Of a stretch of DNA of 64,000 nt, positions 37,255 to 51,772 are shown piece by piece. The DNA comes from Lactobacillus sp. CBA3606 (GTDB lineage: Bacteria; Bacillota; Bacilli; Lactobacillales; Lactobacillaceae), in the NCBI RefSeq assembly GCF_002970935.1, contig NZ_CP027194.1, positions 558,001-622,000 of the forward strand. The letters are read 5' to 3'. The notes beneath the pieces are model-generated. The model saw nothing but the letters and a program-made list of their open reading frames with translations, ran no database searches and was not told the DNA's origin. A program made the position numbers and the translations under genes. Position 1 is the stretch's first letter, and every line of letters begins with the position of its first letter.

Positions 37255-38469
37255 TTACGCCTCATCACTCGCTGAAGGATGCGACTCATCAGCTACCGTT
37301 GCGGTAACATCTAAGTCATCATCGTCAGCACTTGATGGTTCATCTGGCGCAACACTGTCAGCAACCACATCGACTTCCGGTGCATCGGGGGTTGATTCAG
37401 GTGCTACTTCAGCTGGCTTTTCATCCATTATATCAGAAGCTTCGGTTTCAGATTTAATATCGATCTTAAATCCAGTTAATTTTGCAGCTAAGCGGGCATT
37501 TTGTCCCCGTTTACCGATTGCCAATGATAATTGATAATCTGGCACAATTACTGTACAGCCACGTTCATTTTCAGGATCAAAGATAACATCCAAAACTTCA
37601 GCTGGGTTTAAGGCATTGGCAATAAAGACAGCCGTATCATCCGTCCATTCCACAATGTCCATATTTTCGCCGTGCAGCTCATTAACGATGGTTTGGACCC
37701 GTTGGCCTTTAGGACCGACACAAGTCCCCACAGGGTCAACGTTAGGGTTATTAGAACGAACCGCAACCTTCGCCCGATCGCCAGCTTCACGAGCAATCGA
37801 AACAATCTCAACAATCCCATCAAAAATTTCAGGGACTTCTTGTTCAAATAATCGTTTCAATAAATCTGGCGCAGTCCGTGAAACGAAGACTTGCGGCCCT
37901 TTAGCAGCATTCTCAACCTTCGAAACATAAACCTTAATCCGGTCATGAATCCGATAAGTCTCGCCAGGTAATTGATCCGCCCGGCTCATAACAGCTTCGA
38001 CTTTACCTAAGCTAACATAAACAAACCGATTATCTTGGCGTTCAACTTCACCAGTCACGATTTCATTCTCGTATTGGCTGTATTCATCAAAGATTATCCC
38101 ACGTTCAGCTTCGCGTACCCGTTGCATAATAACTTGTTTAGCGGTTTGGGCCGCAATCCGACCAAAGTTTTTAGGCGTGACTTCAAACCGAATATCATCG
38201 CCTAATTCGTAGGCTCGATTAATTGCTAGGGCATCTTGCAAACTAACTTCCAAACGGGAATCAAACACATCTTCCACGACTTCTTTAACCGCATAAACAT
38301 GAATATTACCTTTAATTTGATCAAAGTCAACTTCCACGTTTTGGGCTTGGCCGTAATTGCGCTTATAAGCTGAAACTAACGCCGCTTCTAAGGCTTCAAT
38401 GACGACTTCTTTTTTGATGCCTTTTTCTGATTCAAGGGTGTCTAACGCCCCTAATAATTCCTTACTCAT
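37255..38469 (-). CDS. nusA: Transcription factor NusA
   Basis: Pausing, termination and antitermination factor (404 aa). It has an N-terminal RNAP-binding domain, an S1 domain (VTGEVERQDNRFVYVSLG) and two KH domains (VGTCVGPKGQRVQTI and SLAIGKRGQNARLAAKL), ending in an acidic tail (DDDDLDVTA and on) that lacks the extra AR repeats of E. coli. Confidence 0.97.
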   Translation of the reverse strand: MSKELLGALDTLESEKGIKKEVVIEALEAALVSAYKRNYGQAQNVEVDFDQIKGNIHVYAVKEVVEDVFDSRLEVSLQDALAINRAYELGDDIRFEVTPKNFGRIAAQTAKQVIMQRVREAERGIIFDEYSQYENEIVTGEVERQDNRFVYVSLGKVEAVMSRADQLPGETYRIHDRIKVYVSKVENAAKGPQVFVSRTAPDLLKRLFEQEVPEIFDGIVEIVSIAREAGDRAKVAVRSNNPNVDPVGTCVGPKGQRVQTIVNELHGENMDIVEWTDDTAVFIANALNPAEVLDVIFDPENERGCTVIVPDYQLSLAIGKRGQNARLAAKLTGFKIDIKSETEASDIMDEKPAEVAPESTPDAPEVDVVADSVAPDEPSSADDDDLDVTATVADESHPSASDEA

Positions 38470-38488
38470 GTGTAAACTCCTTTGCTAA

Positions 38489-38965
38489 CTAGAACTTAAC
38501 CGCTAATCGGGCTTGTGCAATTTGTTGCCGATCAATGGTAATCGTCTTGTGCCGCGTTTTATCTAAGTAATCAATGGTCAAAGTGGTTGGGGTAACTGCT
38601 TTTAAGTCGCCTTCAAAGATTTTCTTACCATCTAATTTTTGATATAAGCCAACGTGGACGTATTGTCCAATCGCCATTTCGTAATCGGCTTCTTTTTTCA
38701 AAGGCCGTTCAGCACCCGGTGAGGATACCTCCAAGAAATAGGCTTGTGGAATTGGGTCTGGATCCATTGTATCTAATTTTTCACTTAATTCATCACTGAC
38801 CATTGCACATTCTTCAATGTTAATGCCACCTGGTTTATCGATATAGATTCGCAAGTACCAACTTTGGCTCTCACGAACAAATTCAACATCGACTAATTCA
38901 AACTGATGGGCAGTCACAATCGTTTGTGCCAAAGGTTGAATGGTCTCAACAACAGTATTGCTCAC
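38489..38965 (-). CDS. rimP: Ribosome maturation factor RimP
   Basis: 30S assembly factor (158 aa) with [19 protein letters not shown] and [15 protein letters not shown]. The start is GTG 38965 ([11 protein letters not shown]), 7 nt after AGGAGG; an upstream ATG would use a sequence overlapping the polC terminator region. First gene of the nusA-infB operon. Confidence 0.95.
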   Translation of the reverse strand: MSNTVVETIQPLAQTIVTAHQFELVDVEFVRESQSWYLRIYIDKPGGINIEECAMVSDELSEKLDTMDPDPIPQAYFLEVSSPGAERPLKKEADYEMAIGQYVHVGLYQKLDGKKIFEGDLKAVTPTTLTIDYLDKTRHKTITIDRQQIAQARLAVKF

Positions 38966-38995
38966 GTCTACGCCTCCTATCCAGATTAGTCCAAT

Positions 38996-39022
38996 AAAAA
39001 GAGTGAGCATCGCTGCTCACTC
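38996..39022 (-). terminator. polC terminator
   Basis: GAGTGAGCA and TGCTCACTC around GCGA, followed by TTTTTATT on the minus strand. Confidence 0.85.
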
Positions 39023-39101
39023 GTTAACGAGTTTTAAAATACACTCATATATTATCATAATTGGACTAAATCCGCAACTCTACGCTGTTTTAACGTCGCA
39101 A

Positions 39102-42100
39102 TTAGAATAGTGAAAGTTGGTTTTCATCAGGCAAGCCTTCTAAAACCCCATTTTCAGTCATAAAGTCAATTAATGTCTTGGAAACTTTGCCTCGTTTAGA
39201 CAAGTCTTCCTTTGATAAAAACGGCTTATCCGCCCGAGCCGCCACAATTTGTTTAGCGACGTTCAGCCCCAAACCAGGCACGGAGCGGAATGGCGCAATC
39301 AATGTTTTACCATCAATTAACCAATCAGACGCATCCGACTTGTCTAAATCAACCATCGAAAAATTGAACCCCCGTTCAAGCATTTCATTGGCTAATTCCA
39401 ACACGGTCAGCAGATTTTTCTCCTTCGTCGACGCATCCATACCTTTATCAGTAATTGTCTTCATTGCGGCTTTCACGGCTTCTTTACCATGGGCCATTGC
39501 AACTAAGTCAAAATCATCGGCTCGAACTGAGAAGTAGGCTGTGTAGTAAATCAGTGGGAAATAAACCTTGAAATACGCCACCCGCAACGCCATCAAAATA
39601 TACGCCGCGGCATGGGCCCGCGGGAACATATACTTAATCTTCAAACAAGATTCAATGTACCAATCAGGAACATCGGCATCTTTCATCGCTTGTTGCCAAT
39701 CATCAGGAATCCCACGCCCTTTTCGCACGTGCTCCATAATCTGAAATGACATATCTGATTCCATCCCATAATGAATCAAGTCGGTCATGATATTATCCCG
39801 ACAACCAATAACCTCGGCCAAAGTGACGGTGCCATCTTTAATCAATTCTTCGGCATTTCCCAACCAAACATCTGTCCCATGGGAAAGACCGGAGATCTGT
39901 AATAGTTCATTAAAGGTCGACGGATGGGTCTCTTCCAGCATCCCACGGACAAATCGCGTCCCAAATTCTGGAATTCCTAAGGTCCCGGTTTTGGAGAAAA
40001 TCTGTTCCGCAGTCACCCCAAGCACTTCTGGACTCGAAAAAATCTTCATCACATTGGGATCAACTGGTGGAATACTTTCCGGATTAACCCCTGATAAATC
40101 TTGGAGCATCCGAATCATAGTTGGATCATCATGACCCAAAATATCAATTTTTAAAATATTATCATGAATCGAATGGAAATCAAAATGGGTCGTTTGCCAA
40201 GCCGCACTCTGATCATCCGCGGGATACTGAACTGGCGTAAAATCATAAATATCCATGTAATCCGGCACAACAATAATACCAGCCGGATGTTGCCCAGTCG
40301 TTCGTTTAACCCCGGTCGTCCCTTTCGCTAACCGATCAATCTCAGCATTTCGCAACGTCTGATTGGTATCCCGTTCATACGCTTTAACGTAGCCATAACC
40401 CGTTTTGTCTGCCACCGTCCCAATCGTCCCAGCTCGATAAACATTCTTCTCACCGAACAAGACTTTCGTATAATTGTGGGCAATTGGCTGATAATCGCCT
40501 GAAAAGTTCAAATCAATATCAGGGACTTTATTCCCGTAAAAGCCTAAGAACGTTTCGAAAGGAATATTATGGCCATCTCGCACTAAGTTAGTCCCACACT
40601 CAGGACAAGCCTTGGGCGGCAAATCATAACCGGAACCATATTCATTATTTGTATAAAAGTGCGAATATTGGCAGTTTGGACACCGATAATGCGGCGGCAT
40701 GGGGTTAACTTCAGTAATCCCCGACAAGGTAGCCACTAAACTAGAGCCCACTGACCCCCGCGAGCCAACTAAGTAACCATCTTTATTACTCTTAAATACC
40801 AAACGTTGCGCAATCAGATAAATCACTGAGAACCCATTGCCGACAATACTCTTTAATTCTTTATCGACACGCTTCTGTACAATTTCTGGTAATGGCTGAC
40901 CGTACCAAGCATGTGCCCGATCCATGGTTAACTTTTTAATTTCATCTTCGGCGCCGGCCATTCGTGGTGTATAAAGCTTATCCTTGACCGGCCGAACCAC
41001 TTCAAACTGAGCTGCAATTTGTTGCGGGGTCGTCACGACAAGCTCATGTGCTGTGGCTTCACCTAAGAAACTAAAATCTTTTAACATTTCCGTGGTCGTC
41101 CGAAAATGGACATCCGGGCGCTCTGTCCGATTCAACGGATTGGCCCCACCTTGTGAATGAATCAAAATCTTCCGATATATTTTATCTTCCGGATTTAGAT
41201 AATGGACATCCCCAGTCGCAGCAACCGGAATCTTTAAATCATGGCCCAAATCAACCATATTTTTAATAATTTCTTCCAAATGCGCATTATCTGCAATTAA
41301 GCCACTTTCGATCAATGGCGCATACACTGGTTTTGGCTGGACTTCCAAAAAGTCATAGTAACTCGCTTTTTGTCGCGCTTCTGCCTGACCTTTTTGCATC
41401 ATTGCCGTAAAGACTTCGCCACTGGCGCATGCTGATCCTACTAAAATCCCATCGCGATATTTATTCAGCACACTACGCGGCACTCGCGGCACACGATAAT
41501 AATAGGCCACATTTGATAGTGAAATGATTCGGAATAAATTCTTAAGCCCGGCTTGCGTTTGCGCATATAAGGTTGCGTGAAAAGGCCGAGCATGTCGATA
41601 CGCCGCATTTTCATTCATATGATCATTTAGTTGGTCATGGAATTGAACGCCATAACGGTCTTCAGCATCTTTCAAAAACAAATGATTCAAGTGTCCGGTT
41701 GATTCTGCATCATAAATCGCCCGGTGATGATGTTCCAAAGCCACATTGAACTTTTTGGCTAGGGTATTCAACCGATAACTTTTAAAAGTTGGATATAGCC
41801 AACGCGCCAAAGTTAACGTATCAATAATTGGATTCTCAATTGGTCCCATCCCATGACGTGCATAACCTGTATTCATAAAGCCCACATCAAAAGTAACGTT
41901 ATGTCCAACAATAATGGCGTCACCGTAAAAATCACGAAAGTCTTTAAAGACCTCTTCTTCAGACTTAGAGCCACGAACCATATCATCCGTAATACTGGTT
42001 AAATTAGTCGTCGTTTCTGATAAATGAAATCCAGGATCAATAAATGCTTCAAATTGATCAACAACATTCCCTTTGACCATTTTAACCGCCGATAGTTCAA

Positions 42101-43418
42101 TGACCTTATCGTAAATCGCCGATAACCCCGTTGTTTCAACGTCAAAGATAACGTAAGTGGTCTCTTTCAAGTCCGTGTGGGCGTCATTATACGCAATCGG
42201 CACCCCATCATCGACCATGTTCGCTTCCACACCGTACAAAATCTTAATATGGTTCTTTTCACCGGCAGCAAAAGCTTCTGGAAAGGCCTGTGCTCCCGAA
42301 TGATCAGTAATTGCAATCGCTGGATGCCCCCATTTGGCCGCTTGCTTCACATAATCGCTCACACCATTAGTTGCATCCATCTGACTCATATTCGAGTGTA
42401 AGTGTAATTCCACTCGTTTTTCATCAGCAGGCGCCGTATCTTGCCGCGTCGCATGCGATGTTTCATTAATATCATACGCATTAATCGTCAAGTCTCGCAT
42501 GAAACTATCTTCTTGCACTGAGCCGCGGGCACGAACCCACATCCCAGGTTTTAAGGCCGCAAATTGCGCCTCATCTTCACTATTACGCGAGAACTTCTTA
42601 ATGACCATTGATGAACTGTAATCAGTCACTTTTAAAATTAAGAGTTGCCGTTGTGACCGTAAAACCCGGACTTCCATGTCAAAAACATAACCTTCAACAA
42701 TAACCGAACGTTCTTCTTCTGTGATTTGAACCATTTGTTTGGCCGGTTCAGCTGGATTAATTTGTTTTCCTAATTGAACTGGACCATCAATTTGAGCTGG
42801 TGCATCGGCTTGCTGCTGACGCTTTTCATTGGCTTTTTTTATCGCCACTGCGGCTTTTTTGGCTAACGCTTCATCAGATTTAGCCTTCTGCACATGAAAA
42901 GCATTGATTTTGGCTTGCGAGGCTGATTCATCAATCATCGTATGCACTGAAAACTTAGGAAATCCAAGTTGCTGATAGGTTGCTTCGATAGGACCAAGCG
43001 CCTGATTATTCAAAAAATTCTGAATCACTTCATTTTCAGCTAATAATAAGACACGACCATCTTCATACGTTGGCACATTGCTATTACACAATGATTGTAC
43101 TAAAGGCGATGAAATCCCACTATTTTGAACAATCCATTCCCAATAATCGGCCAACAACCGTTGATTAACTGCCTCGTCATCCGTGGTAATTCGTAGTTGA
43201 ACACCAGCAATGTCATGAAAAGCGGCACTTAGCTGGTTCTGAAATGTCATAAATTGCGTATATGGCAACACGTGTTGGAAATGAAGTTGGAATTCCCAGA
43301 CCTTTGACGTTTGATGCACGACTAACTTTTCAATCGTCGCATCGGTAAAGGCGGGATCCATCGCCATTCCAATCTGTTCAAGCAATTTCGTAAACATTTC
43401 TTGCTGATTTAAACTCAC
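39102..43418 (-). CDS. polC: DNA polymerase III PolC-type alpha subunit
   Basis: Main replicative polymerase of low-GC Gram-positives (1438 aa). In order: OB fold (about 225-320), PHP domain ([20 protein letters not shown]), inserted DEDD 3'-5' exonuclease ([18 protein letters not shown]), zinc finger ([10 protein letters not shown]), and the polymerase core with catalytic [13 protein letters not shown] start at GTG 43418 ([11 protein letters not shown]), 7 nt after AGGAGG. Monocistronic. Confidence 0.97.
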   Translation of the reverse strand: MSLNQQEMFTKLLEQIGMAMDPAFTDATIEKLVVHQTSKVWEFQLHFQHVLPYTQFMTFQNQLSAAFHDIAGVQLRITTDDEAVNQRLLADYWEWIVQNSGISSPLVQSLCNSNVPTYEDGRVLLLAENEVIQNFLNNQALGPIEATYQQLGFPKFSVHTMIDESASQAKINAFHVQKAKSDEALAKKAAVAIKKANEKRQQQADAPAQIDGPVQLGKQINPAEPAKQMVQITEEERSVIVEGYVFDMEVRVLRSQRQLLILKVTDYSSSMVIKKFSRNSEDEAQFAALKPGMWVRARGSVQEDSFMRDLTINAYDINETSHATRQDTAPADEKRVELHLHSNMSQMDATNGVSDYVKQAAKWGHPAIAITDHSGAQAFPEAFAAGEKNHIKILYGVEANMVDDGVPIAYNDAHTDLKETTYVIFDVETTGLSAIYDKVIELSAVKMVKGNVVDQFEAFIDPGFHLSETTTNLTSITDDMVRGSKSEEEVFKDFRDFYGDAIIVGHNVTFDVGFMNTGYARHGMGPIENPIIDTLTLARWLYPTFKSYRLNTLAKKFNVALEHHHRAIYDAESTGHLNHLFLKDAEDRYGVQFHDQLNDHMNENAAYRHARPFHATLYAQTQAGLKNLFRIISLSNVAYYYRVPRVPRSVLNKYRDGILVGSACASGEVFTAMMQKGQAEARQKASYYDFLEVQPKPVYAPLIESGLIADNAHLEEIIKNMVDLGHDLKIPVAATGDVHYLNPEDKIYRKILIHSQGGANPLNRTERPDVHFRTTTEMLKDFSFLGEATAHELVVTTPQQIAAQFEVVRPVKDKLYTPRMAGAEDEIKKLTMDRAHAWYGQPLPEIVQKRVDKELKSIVGNGFSVIYLIAQRLVFKSNKDGYLVGSRGSVGSSLVATLSGITEVNPMPPHYRCPNCQYSHFYTNNEYGSGYDLPPKACPECGTNLVRDGHNIPFETFLGFYGNKVPDIDLNFSGDYQPIAHNYTKVLFGEKNVYRAGTIGTVADKTGYGYVKAYERDTNQTLRNAEIDRLAKGTTGVKRTTGQHPAGIIVVPDYMDIYDFTPVQYPADDQSAAWQTTHFDFHSIHDNILKIDILGHDDPTMIRMLQDLSGVNPESIPPVDPNVMKIFSSPEVLGVTAEQIFSKTGTLGIPEFGTRFVRGMLEETHPSTFNELLQISGLSHGTDVWLGNAEELIKDGTVTLAEVIGCRDNIMTDLIHYGMESDMSFQIMEHVRKGRGIPDDWQQAMKDADVPDWYIESCLKIKYMFPRAHAAAYILMALRVAYFKVYFPLIYYTAYFSVRADDFDLVAMAHGKEAVKAAMKTITDKGMDASTKEKNLLTVLELANEMLERGFNFSMVDLDKSDASDWLIDGKTLIAPFRSVPGLGLNVAKQIVAARADKPFLSKEDLSKRGKVSKTLIDFMTENGVLEGLPDENQLSLF

Positions 43419-43450
43419 GCTGGTTCCTCCTTGGTTACAACTAACTAAAA

Positions 43451-43483
43451 TCACCTAGTTTCTAGGTTGCCGAAACTAGGTGA
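43451..43483 (-). terminator. proS terminator
   Basis: TCACCTAGTTTC and GAAACTAGGTGA form a 12-bp stem followed by TTTTAG on the minus strand. Confidence 0.8.
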
Positions 43484-43550
43484 CTTCTGCCTACATTATC
43501 ATTAAGTGTACGCATTTTTAGACTAACTTGCAACGATTGCACTGCAAAGC

Positions 43551-45260
<1,710 letters not shown>

Positions 45261-45300
45261 CTACAAATATTCTCCTTAATTGTTCTGATCTAAGTCAAGC

Positions 45301-46578
45301 TTAGAAAAAATAACGCTGAATATCATTCCAAGTCACTAAAACCATTAATAACATTAATAAGCCAAAACCAATTAATGTAATCACACTTTCAGTTTCAAGT
45401 CGTAGTGGTTTACCACGAATACCTTCAACGATGTTTAATAAAATTTTACCACCATCCAGGGCCGGAATGGGTAACAAATTAACAATCCCTAAATTAATCG
45501 ACAAGACTGCTAATAAATAAATCACCTGCCGCACCCCAGATTTGGCTGCTTGTGAGGTCGTTGCAAAAATTGCGACCGGCCCACCAAGGTCATTCAAACT
45601 AAAGCCATGAGTCACCATATGCCCTAATACTTGGAAAATTTGTTTCGTAATATTCCACGCACCAGTCACGCCATAGCCTAATTTTGCGCCTAAACTCGTA
45701 TCCGTGACCGTCGCCCATTTAACCCCAATTTGACCAACTCGATTACCTGCAACTTTTTTAGCTGCTGGCTTGACCGCAATTGTTTGGGTTTTCCCCGCTC
45801 GTTTAAGGGTTAACTGCAACCGTTTATTAGGATTATCTTGAATAAGTAACGAAATTGACTGCGCATCCGTCATTTTTTTGCCATTGACAGCAACGATTTG
45901 ATCATTTTTCTGAATGCCAGCTTGGCGCGCAACTGAATGGGCCGTCGTGCCAGCAACATGCGTGGTCACCGTTGTTACGCCACCTTGCATAAATGCTAAG
46001 ATAGCAAACGTAATGATGGCTAAAATGAAGTTATTCATTGGGCCCGCAAAATTAGTGAGCATTCGTTGCCACAACTTAGCTGATTGAAACTGGACATCTA
46101 CCGGTGCAATCTGAACTTCGGTCCCATCGTGCTCGACAATGGTCGCATCGTGTTGTACCTGGTAACGTTTAACCGCAGTTTCATCGCCATTTTCATAGCC
46201 TTCAATCCAAAGTTCTTTTTCTAAATCCGTGGCCGTAACCGACATGGGAATCCCATTAAATAAAGTTGTTTTCTTACTAGCATTAATGGAATGAACCAAC
46301 CCATCCGCGCCAATTTGTAAACTAACTGGCGTACCAGGCTTCAGTTCTTCATCCTCATCATCGGCGACGCCGGCCATCCGTACATAACCACCAATGGGTA
46401 ATAAACGTAACGTATAGGTAGTTGCATGCCGTCGCATGGCCACAATCTTAGGCCCCATGCCGACTGAGAATTCGCGCACTAAAATTCCGGCTCGTTTGGC
46501 AAAAAAGAAATGTCCAAACTCATGAACAATAACGAGAATCCCAAAAACGATGATGAACGTAATAATCGTAACTATCAA
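45301..46578 (-). CDS. rseP: Intramembrane site-2 zinc metalloprotease RseP/Eep
   Basis: Cleaves membrane-embedded peptides such as anti-sigma factors or pheromone precursors. HExxH is in VIVHEFGHFFFAKRAG (first TM), a PDZ domain follows (IQKNDQIVAVNGKKMTDAQ), and LPIPALDGGKILLN supplies the third ligand. I start at TTG 46578 (425 aa), 7 nt after AAGGAA; a GTG at 46599 would swallow this site. Confidence 0.95.
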   Translation of the reverse strand: MIVTIITFIIVFGILVIVHEFGHFFFAKRAGILVREFSVGMGPKIVAMRRHATTYTLRLLPIGGYVRMAGVADDEDEELKPGTPVSLQIGADGLVHSINASKKTTLFNGIPMSVTATDLEKELWIEGYENGDETAVKRYQVQHDATIVEHDGTEVQIAPVDVQFQSAKLWQRMLTNFAGPMNNFILAIITFAILAFMQGGVTTVTTHVAGTTAHSVARQAGIQKNDQIVAVNGKKMTDAQSISLLIQDNPNKRLQLTLKRAGKTQTIAVKPAAKKVAGNRVGQIGVKWATVTDTSLGAKLGYGVTGAWNITKQIFQVLGHMVTHGFSLNDLGGPVAIFATTSQAAKSGVRQVIYLLAVLSINLGIVNLLPIPALDGGKILLNIVEGIRGKPLRLETESVITLIGFGLLMLLMVLVTWNDIQRYFF

Positions 46579-46621
46579 ATTAACGTTCCTTTCTCCCACC
46601 TAATTCGGGGAACTGCCAGCC

Positions 46622-47407
46622 TTAAAAGAGACCAAATAAATGTGCAATTGGGAAAACTAATAACATACTATCAAACCGATCTAAAATCCCACCGTGTCCT
46701 GGTAAAATTTTACCAGAATCTTTCACACCATAGTAACGTTTCAACGCAGATTCGACGAGATCACCGAATTGACCCACAATTGATAAGATAATCGTGATTG
46801 CTAACATACTGAACCAGTTGGTATATCCCACTTGGAACCAGAGGGCAAAGGCCATCCCAATTACAACACCAATCACACTACCACCGATACAACCTTCCCA
46901 CGTTTTATTCGGGCTAATGGGGGTTACTTTATGTTGACCTAATTTCCGACCAACTGAGTACGCACCGCTATCAGTCGCCCAAACGATAAAGAGCAGATAG
47001 AGAAGCATTTCCACGTTAACACCACGGGCAGCGGTAAAGTAGTTAAAGCCCATCCCGATATAGAAAATACCTAAAGTTAACATCCCTGCATCATCAAATG
47101 AAAACCGATTACGTGACCAAACTGTCCGTAACAGTAATAAAATAATGAGGAAATAAACAACATAAGCTTTGTTTAATTGATCTGGCAGTCCATTAAACCA
47201 CTGATTAGGTGCAATCTCAATCATAACGGCCAGCATACTGATTAACGCTTCAAACGAAATCAATAGTTTTTTACGCATGATTAACAGCTCACCCATGGCA
47301 ATTACTCCTAAGACCATGGCAACAATGTCTAACGTAATGCCACCTATAAAAATCACCGGTATAAATAGAATTAACGCAATTACGGCCGTAATGACCCGTT
47401 GTCTCAT
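46622..47407 (-). CDS. cdsA: Phosphatidate cytidylyltransferase
   Basis: Makes CDP-diacylglycerol. 261 residues, about seven membrane segments, with the signature SPNKTWEGCIGG and FGDLVESALKRYYGVKDSGKILPGHGGILDRFD. It lies between uppS and rseP as in most Firmicutes. Confidence 0.96.
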   Translation of the reverse strand: MRQRVITAVIALILFIPVIFIGGITLDIVAMVLGVIAMGELLIMRKKLLISFEALISMLAVMIEIAPNQWFNGLPDQLNKAYVVYFLIILLLLRTVWSRNRFSFDDAGMLTLGIFYIGMGFNYFTAARGVNVEMLLYLLFIVWATDSGAYSVGRKLGQHKVTPISPNKTWEGCIGGSVIGVVIGMAFALWFQVGYTNWFSMLAITIILSIVGQFGDLVESALKRYYGVKDSGKILPGHGGILDRFDSMLLVFPIAHLFGLF

Positions 47408-47423
47408 AACTTAAAACCCCTTT

Positions 47424-48203
47424 TTATTTTTGATCCGACAACCCGCCAAATCGGCGATCCCGCCGTTGGAAATCAGCAATACAAGCCTGTAAGGTCGTCG
47501 CTGAAAAGTCTGGCCATTTTACATCCGTAAAGACCAGTTCACTGTAAGCAATCTGCCACAGCAAAAAGTTGGAAATTCGTTCTTCACCACTGGTCCGAAT
47601 CAATAAATCCGGATCATTATACGGTGCCAACTGAGCAGTCATTAGCGCTTGATCGACCGCCGTCTCATCAATCGCGTCAACTGCAAGATGCCCGTCAGCA
47701 ACTTGTTGAGCAAGTGCTTTGATTCCGGTGACAATTTCAGCCCGTGAACCATAGTTTAATGCAAAGTTCAGTACCATACCATCACAGGCTTGGGTATCCG
47801 CAATCGCTTTGTTAACCGCCTTTTGGGTTGCAGCCGGCAACTGATCCGTATAACCCATCACTTGCACCCGAACGTTATTCTTAACCAAATCGGGCACAAA
47901 GGTATCAAAGAAGTTCACCGGTAGCTGCATTAAATAATTAACCTCAGCCTGTGGTCGCTTCCAATTCTCGGTTGAAAAGGCATACAAGGTTAACACTTTG
48001 ACGCCAAGATCACTTGCCGCAATCGTGATTGTCTTAACTGTATTCATACCTTCTTTATGCCCAGCAATGCGCGGTAAATGCCGTGCTTTGGCCCAACGAC
48101 CATTACCATCCATGATAATTGCAACATGCGCCGGTATCCGCTTAGGATCAAGTTCCACCGTAGCTGCGGTTGTTGCATCATTCTTATTTAAAAAAGCGAA
48201 CAA
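47424..48203 (-). CDS. uppS: Undecaprenyl diphosphate synthase
   Basis: cis-Prenyltransferase that makes the C55 carrier for cell wall synthesis. AIIMDGNGRWAKARHLPRI contains the catalytic Asp; LTLYAFSTENWKRP and DLLIRTSGEERISNFLLWQ are conserved. 259 residues. The start is TTG 48203, 7 nt after GGAGG. Confidence 0.96.
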   Translation of the reverse strand: MFAFLNKNDATTAATVELDPKRIPAHVAIIMDGNGRWAKARHLPRIAGHKEGMNTVKTITIAASDLGVKVLTLYAFSTENWKRPQAEVNYLMQLPVNFFDTFVPDLVKNNVRVQVMGYTDQLPAATQKAVNKAIADTQACDGMVLNFALNYGSRAEIVTGIKALAQQVADGHLAVDAIDETAVDQALMTAQLAPYNDPDLLIRTSGEERISNFLLWQIAYSELVFTDVKWPDFSATTLQACIADFQRRDRRFGGLSDQK

Positions 48204-48279
48204 ATTGCACCTCCAAAAAAAGCTTAACCAAGCACTATTTTACCAAAAAAAGACCGATTAAACTATTAGTCAACAAAAA

Positions 48280-48303
48280 AAGGCTTGAATTTCTTCAAGC
48301 CTT
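48280..48303 (-). terminator. frr terminator
   Basis: AAGGCTTGAA and TTCAAGCCTT pair on the minus strand, followed by T6. Confidence 0.85.
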
Positions 48304-48322
48304 AATAAATAGACAAGCTTTA

Positions 48323-48886
48323 TTAGCCTTCAAGAATTTCTTTTTCCTTGTCAGCAACGATTGATTCGACTGCCTTACCAGCAGCATCTGTCAATTTTTG
48401 CGCTTGGTCTTCAAGTTCATGCAATTGATCATCCGTAAATTGGCCTGCTTTATGGCCGCGTTTTAAAGCATCCATCGCATCACGACGTGCATTTCGAACG
48501 GCAACCTTACCGCGTTCACCTTCGGCTTTAACATCTTTTGCCAATTCTTTACGACGTTCTTCAGTTAATTGTGGAATCACTAACCGAATTGCCGAACCAT
48601 CATTAGCAGGACTGATACCCAAGTCAGAAGCCAAAATAGCTTTTTCAATTTCTTTTAAAGCTGTTTTATCGAATGGCGTTACCATCAAGACCCGTGGTTC
48701 TGGGACAGTAATTGAAGCCATTTGATTTAATGGCGTTAAAGTCCCATAATAATCGGCTGAAACGCGGCTTAATAAGGATGCATTTGCGCGACCTGCACGA
48801 ATATTACCTAATTCACGTTGTAAGGCAACTTCAGCCTTCTTCATGTTGCTTTGTGCTTCTTTTAAGATTGGTTCTGTGACTGCCAT
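48323..48886 (-). CDS. frr: Ribosome recycling factor
   Basis: 187-residue factor that splits post-termination ribosomes with EF-G. It shows [17 protein letters not shown] and [16 protein letters not shown]. Start ATG 48886 with AGGGGG upstream, overlapping the end of pyrH closely (1 bp gap). Confidence 0.97.
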   Translation of the reverse strand: MAVTEPILKEAQSNMKKAEVALQRELGNIRAGRANASLLSRVSADYYGTLTPLNQMASITVPEPRVLMVTPFDKTALKEIEKAILASDLGISPANDGSAIRLVIPQLTEERRKELAKDVKAEGERGKVAVRNARRDAMDALKRGHKAGQFTDDQLHELEDQAQKLTDAAGKAVESIVADKEKEILEG

Positions 48887-48887
48887 G

Positions 48888-49655
<768 letters not shown>

Positions 49656-49705
49656 TTAATAACCATTATAGCAAAGCCGTAATTAGCCGTTGATTTTGCT
49701 AAAAA

Positions 49706-49740
49706 GGGATCGCCACAAAACAATGTTTTGTCGCAATCCC
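49706..49740 (-). terminator. tsf terminator
   Basis: GGGATTGCGACAAAAC and GTTTTGTGGCGATCCC pair on the minus strand with small mismatches, followed by TTTTT. Confidence 0.8.
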
Positions 49741-49765
49741 CATTAGTAAAGTCGAAAATCGACAG

Positions 49766-50644
49766 TTAGTCTTTGATTTGGCTCATAACTTCATCAACGA
49801 AGCTACCAGTTTGTTTTTCGATGCCTTCGCCGACTTCAAAGCGAACAAAGGTATTAACCTTGCCACCCTTTGATTCAACGTAGTGGGCAACTGTTTGGTC
49901 AGAATCCTTAACGAATTCTTGATCGTCTAAGCTGATTTCTGAAAGCCATTTATTCAAGCGACCTTCAACCATCTTTTCGATGATTTTTTCAGGTTTGCCT
50001 TCATTTTGAGCTTCTTTAACCAAGACTTCTTTTTCATGTGCCAAGGTTTCGCTAGGAACTTCAGCCCGAGAAACGTATTCTGGGTTAATAGCAGCAACAT
50101 GCATTGCAACATCCTTAGCAGTTTCAGCATCGGCACCGTCTAAGACGACCAGAACCCCAATTTGGCCACCATTATGCAGGTAAGCGCCAAAGTTTTGGTC
50201 GGCACTCTTTTCGATCACTTTGAAACGACGTAAGCTGATCTTTTCACCAGTAACTTGACTCGTTTCGATGATTGCATCATTGATCGTGCCCTTAGTGGTC
50301 TTTAAGGTCAAAGCATCTTCAACAGATGCTGGTGCTTCTAAAGCAATTTGGTCAGCAACGATATCAACTAAGTCTTTGAATTGGTCGCTTGAGGCAACAA
50401 AGTCAGTTTCTGAGTTAACTTCCACGATGGCAGCGTGGTCATCATGAATTGCGACAACAGCCATGCCTTCAGCGGCAACGCGGCCACTCTTCTTTTCAGC
50501 TTTAGCAACGCCTTTTTCACGTAAAACATCAACGGCCTTTTGCATGTCGCCTTCAGTTTCAACTAATGCCTTTTTAGCATCCATCATACCAACACCCGTT
50601 TTGTCACGGAGTTCTTTAACTTGTGCTGCTGAAATCTTTGCCAT
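49766..50644 (-). CDS. tsf: Elongation factor Ts
   Basis: EF-Tu nucleotide exchange factor (292 aa). The N-terminal UBA region is [30 protein letters not shown] is the EF-Tu-contacting TDFV motif. Second gene after rpsB. Confidence 0.97.
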   Translation of the reverse strand: MAKISAAQVKELRDKTGVGMMDAKKALVETEGDMQKAVDVLREKGVAKAEKKSGRVAAEGMAVVAIHDDHAAIVEVNSETDFVASSDQFKDLVDIVADQIALEAPASVEDALTLKTTKGTINDAIIETSQVTGEKISLRRFKVIEKSADQNFGAYLHNGGQIGVLVVLDGADAETAKDVAMHVAAINPEYVSRAEVPSETLAHEKEVLVKEAQNEGKPEKIIEKMVEGRLNKWLSEISLDDQEFVKDSDQTVAHYVESKGGKVNTFVRFEVGEGIEKQTGSFVDEVMSQIKD

Positions 50645-50680
50645 AGTTTACTCTCCTTTGAGTACGTTTGATTTTTTTAT

Positions 50681-50731
50681 AAAAGGCTGCCCACAAAATC
50701 AGGCCGATGAGGTCCGCGATTTTTTAGACAG
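50681..50731 (-). terminator. rpsB-tsf intergenic hairpin
   Basis: AGGCTG and CAGCCT close an imperfect stem that also pairs AATC with GATT, followed by TTTT on the minus strand. Probably a leaky terminator that sets the S2 to EF-Ts ratio. Confidence 0.6.
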
Positions 50732-50745
50732 CCTAATTATTTCAA

Positions 50746-51549
50746 TTATTTATTGTCAGACTTGGTGTTGTCACCTTCAACAGCTTCAACGATGTCTTCT
50801 AAAGAGTCAACTGACTTTTTAGCATCCTTGTCGCCCTTGAAAGAGGCTTCAGTAACGTCTTCGTCTTCACCTTGACGACCTTCAATAATGGCATCAGCCA
50901 CTTTAGAAGTAATCAAACGAACGGCACGAATAGCATCGTCATTTGAAGGGATGATAACATCAATATCGTCAGGATCAGTATTAGTATCAACCATCGCTAC
51001 GATTGGAATGTTCAATTTTTGAGCTTCCTTAACCGCAATTTGTTCCTTACGAGGGTCAACAATAAAGATAGCATCTGGAATCCGAGGCATATCTTCGATA
51101 CCGCCCAAGAACTTCTCAAGCTTTGCCCGTTGTTTCATTAATAATGAAACTTCCTTCTTAGGCAAACGATCAAAAGTACCGTCTTCTTCCATCTTCTTCA
51201 AAGATTTAAGACGCTTGATCCGAGTTTGGATGGTGTTCCAGTTAGTCAAAGTCCCACCTAACCAACGATGGTTAACGTAGTATTGACCAGCACGGGTAGC
51301 TTCTTCTTCGATTGAATCTTGGGCTTGCTTCTTAGTCCCAACAAACAAAATAACGCCATCGTCAGCAGCGGTATCTTTAACAAAGTTGTAAGCTGAATCA
51401 ATCATCTTAACCGTCTTTTGTAAGTCAATGATGTAGATTCCGTTACGTTCCGTAAAGATGTATGGTTTCATCTTTGGGTTCCAACGACGAGTTTGGTGAC
51501 CGAAATGGACACCGGCTTCAAGCAATTGTTTCATAGAAATAACAGCCAT
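50746..51549 (-). CDS. rpsB: 30S ribosomal protein S2
   Basis: 267 residues, with [29 protein letters not shown] and the S2 signature [17 protein letters not shown]; an acidic C-terminal tail follows. The start is ATG 51549 ([13 protein letters not shown]) after GGAGG at 11 nt. Confidence 0.97.
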   Translation of the reverse strand: MAVISMKQLLEAGVHFGHQTRRWNPKMKPYIFTERNGIYIIDLQKTVKMIDSAYNFVKDTAADDGVILFVGTKKQAQDSIEEEATRAGQYYVNHRWLGGTLTNWNTIQTRIKRLKSLKKMEEDGTFDRLPKKEVSLLMKQRAKLEKFLGGIEDMPRIPDAIFIVDPRKEQIAVKEAQKLNIPIVAMVDTNTDPDDIDVIIPSNDDAIRAVRLITSKVADAIIEGRQGEDEDVTEASFKGDKDAKKSVDSLEDIVEAVEGDNTKSDNK

Positions 51550-51669
51550 AATATAATGTGCCTCCAAAAAATTAGTTTTGATCCTCCTCATAGCTCAACT
51601 GACCACGGGACTCAAAGAGCACTACCGGGTCATCACTACGAGTGTGAATTGGTTTTAACACCGAAAACT
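51550..51669 (-). promoter_or_regulatory. rpsB 5' leader, possible S2 autoregulatory RNA
   Basis: About 120 nt between the promoter and the ATG, with base-pairing potential (GTAGTGATGACCCGGTAGTG, then a second purine-rich AGGAGGATC). S2 leaders repress rpsB in many bacteria, but I could not fold this one against a reference. Confidence 0.3.
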
Positions 51670-51698
51670 AGTATACCGAAAATTTGCGATGCTTGCAA
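51670..51698 (-). promoter_or_regulatory. Promoter of rpsB-tsf
   Basis: TTGCAA (51693-51698), 17-nt spacer, TATACT (51670-51675). Confidence 0.75.
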
Positions 51699-51772
51699 TA
51701 ACTTTAATCAGTATTTGTTAATTTAAATTTATATGTTAGAATACTATTTCGCATAGGAGGCTCAATTATAAC

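Noticed and set aside
39178-40134. Plus-strand ORFs of 115-119 codons within polC
   Set aside because: Antisense shadows of a highly conserved gene without start signals.
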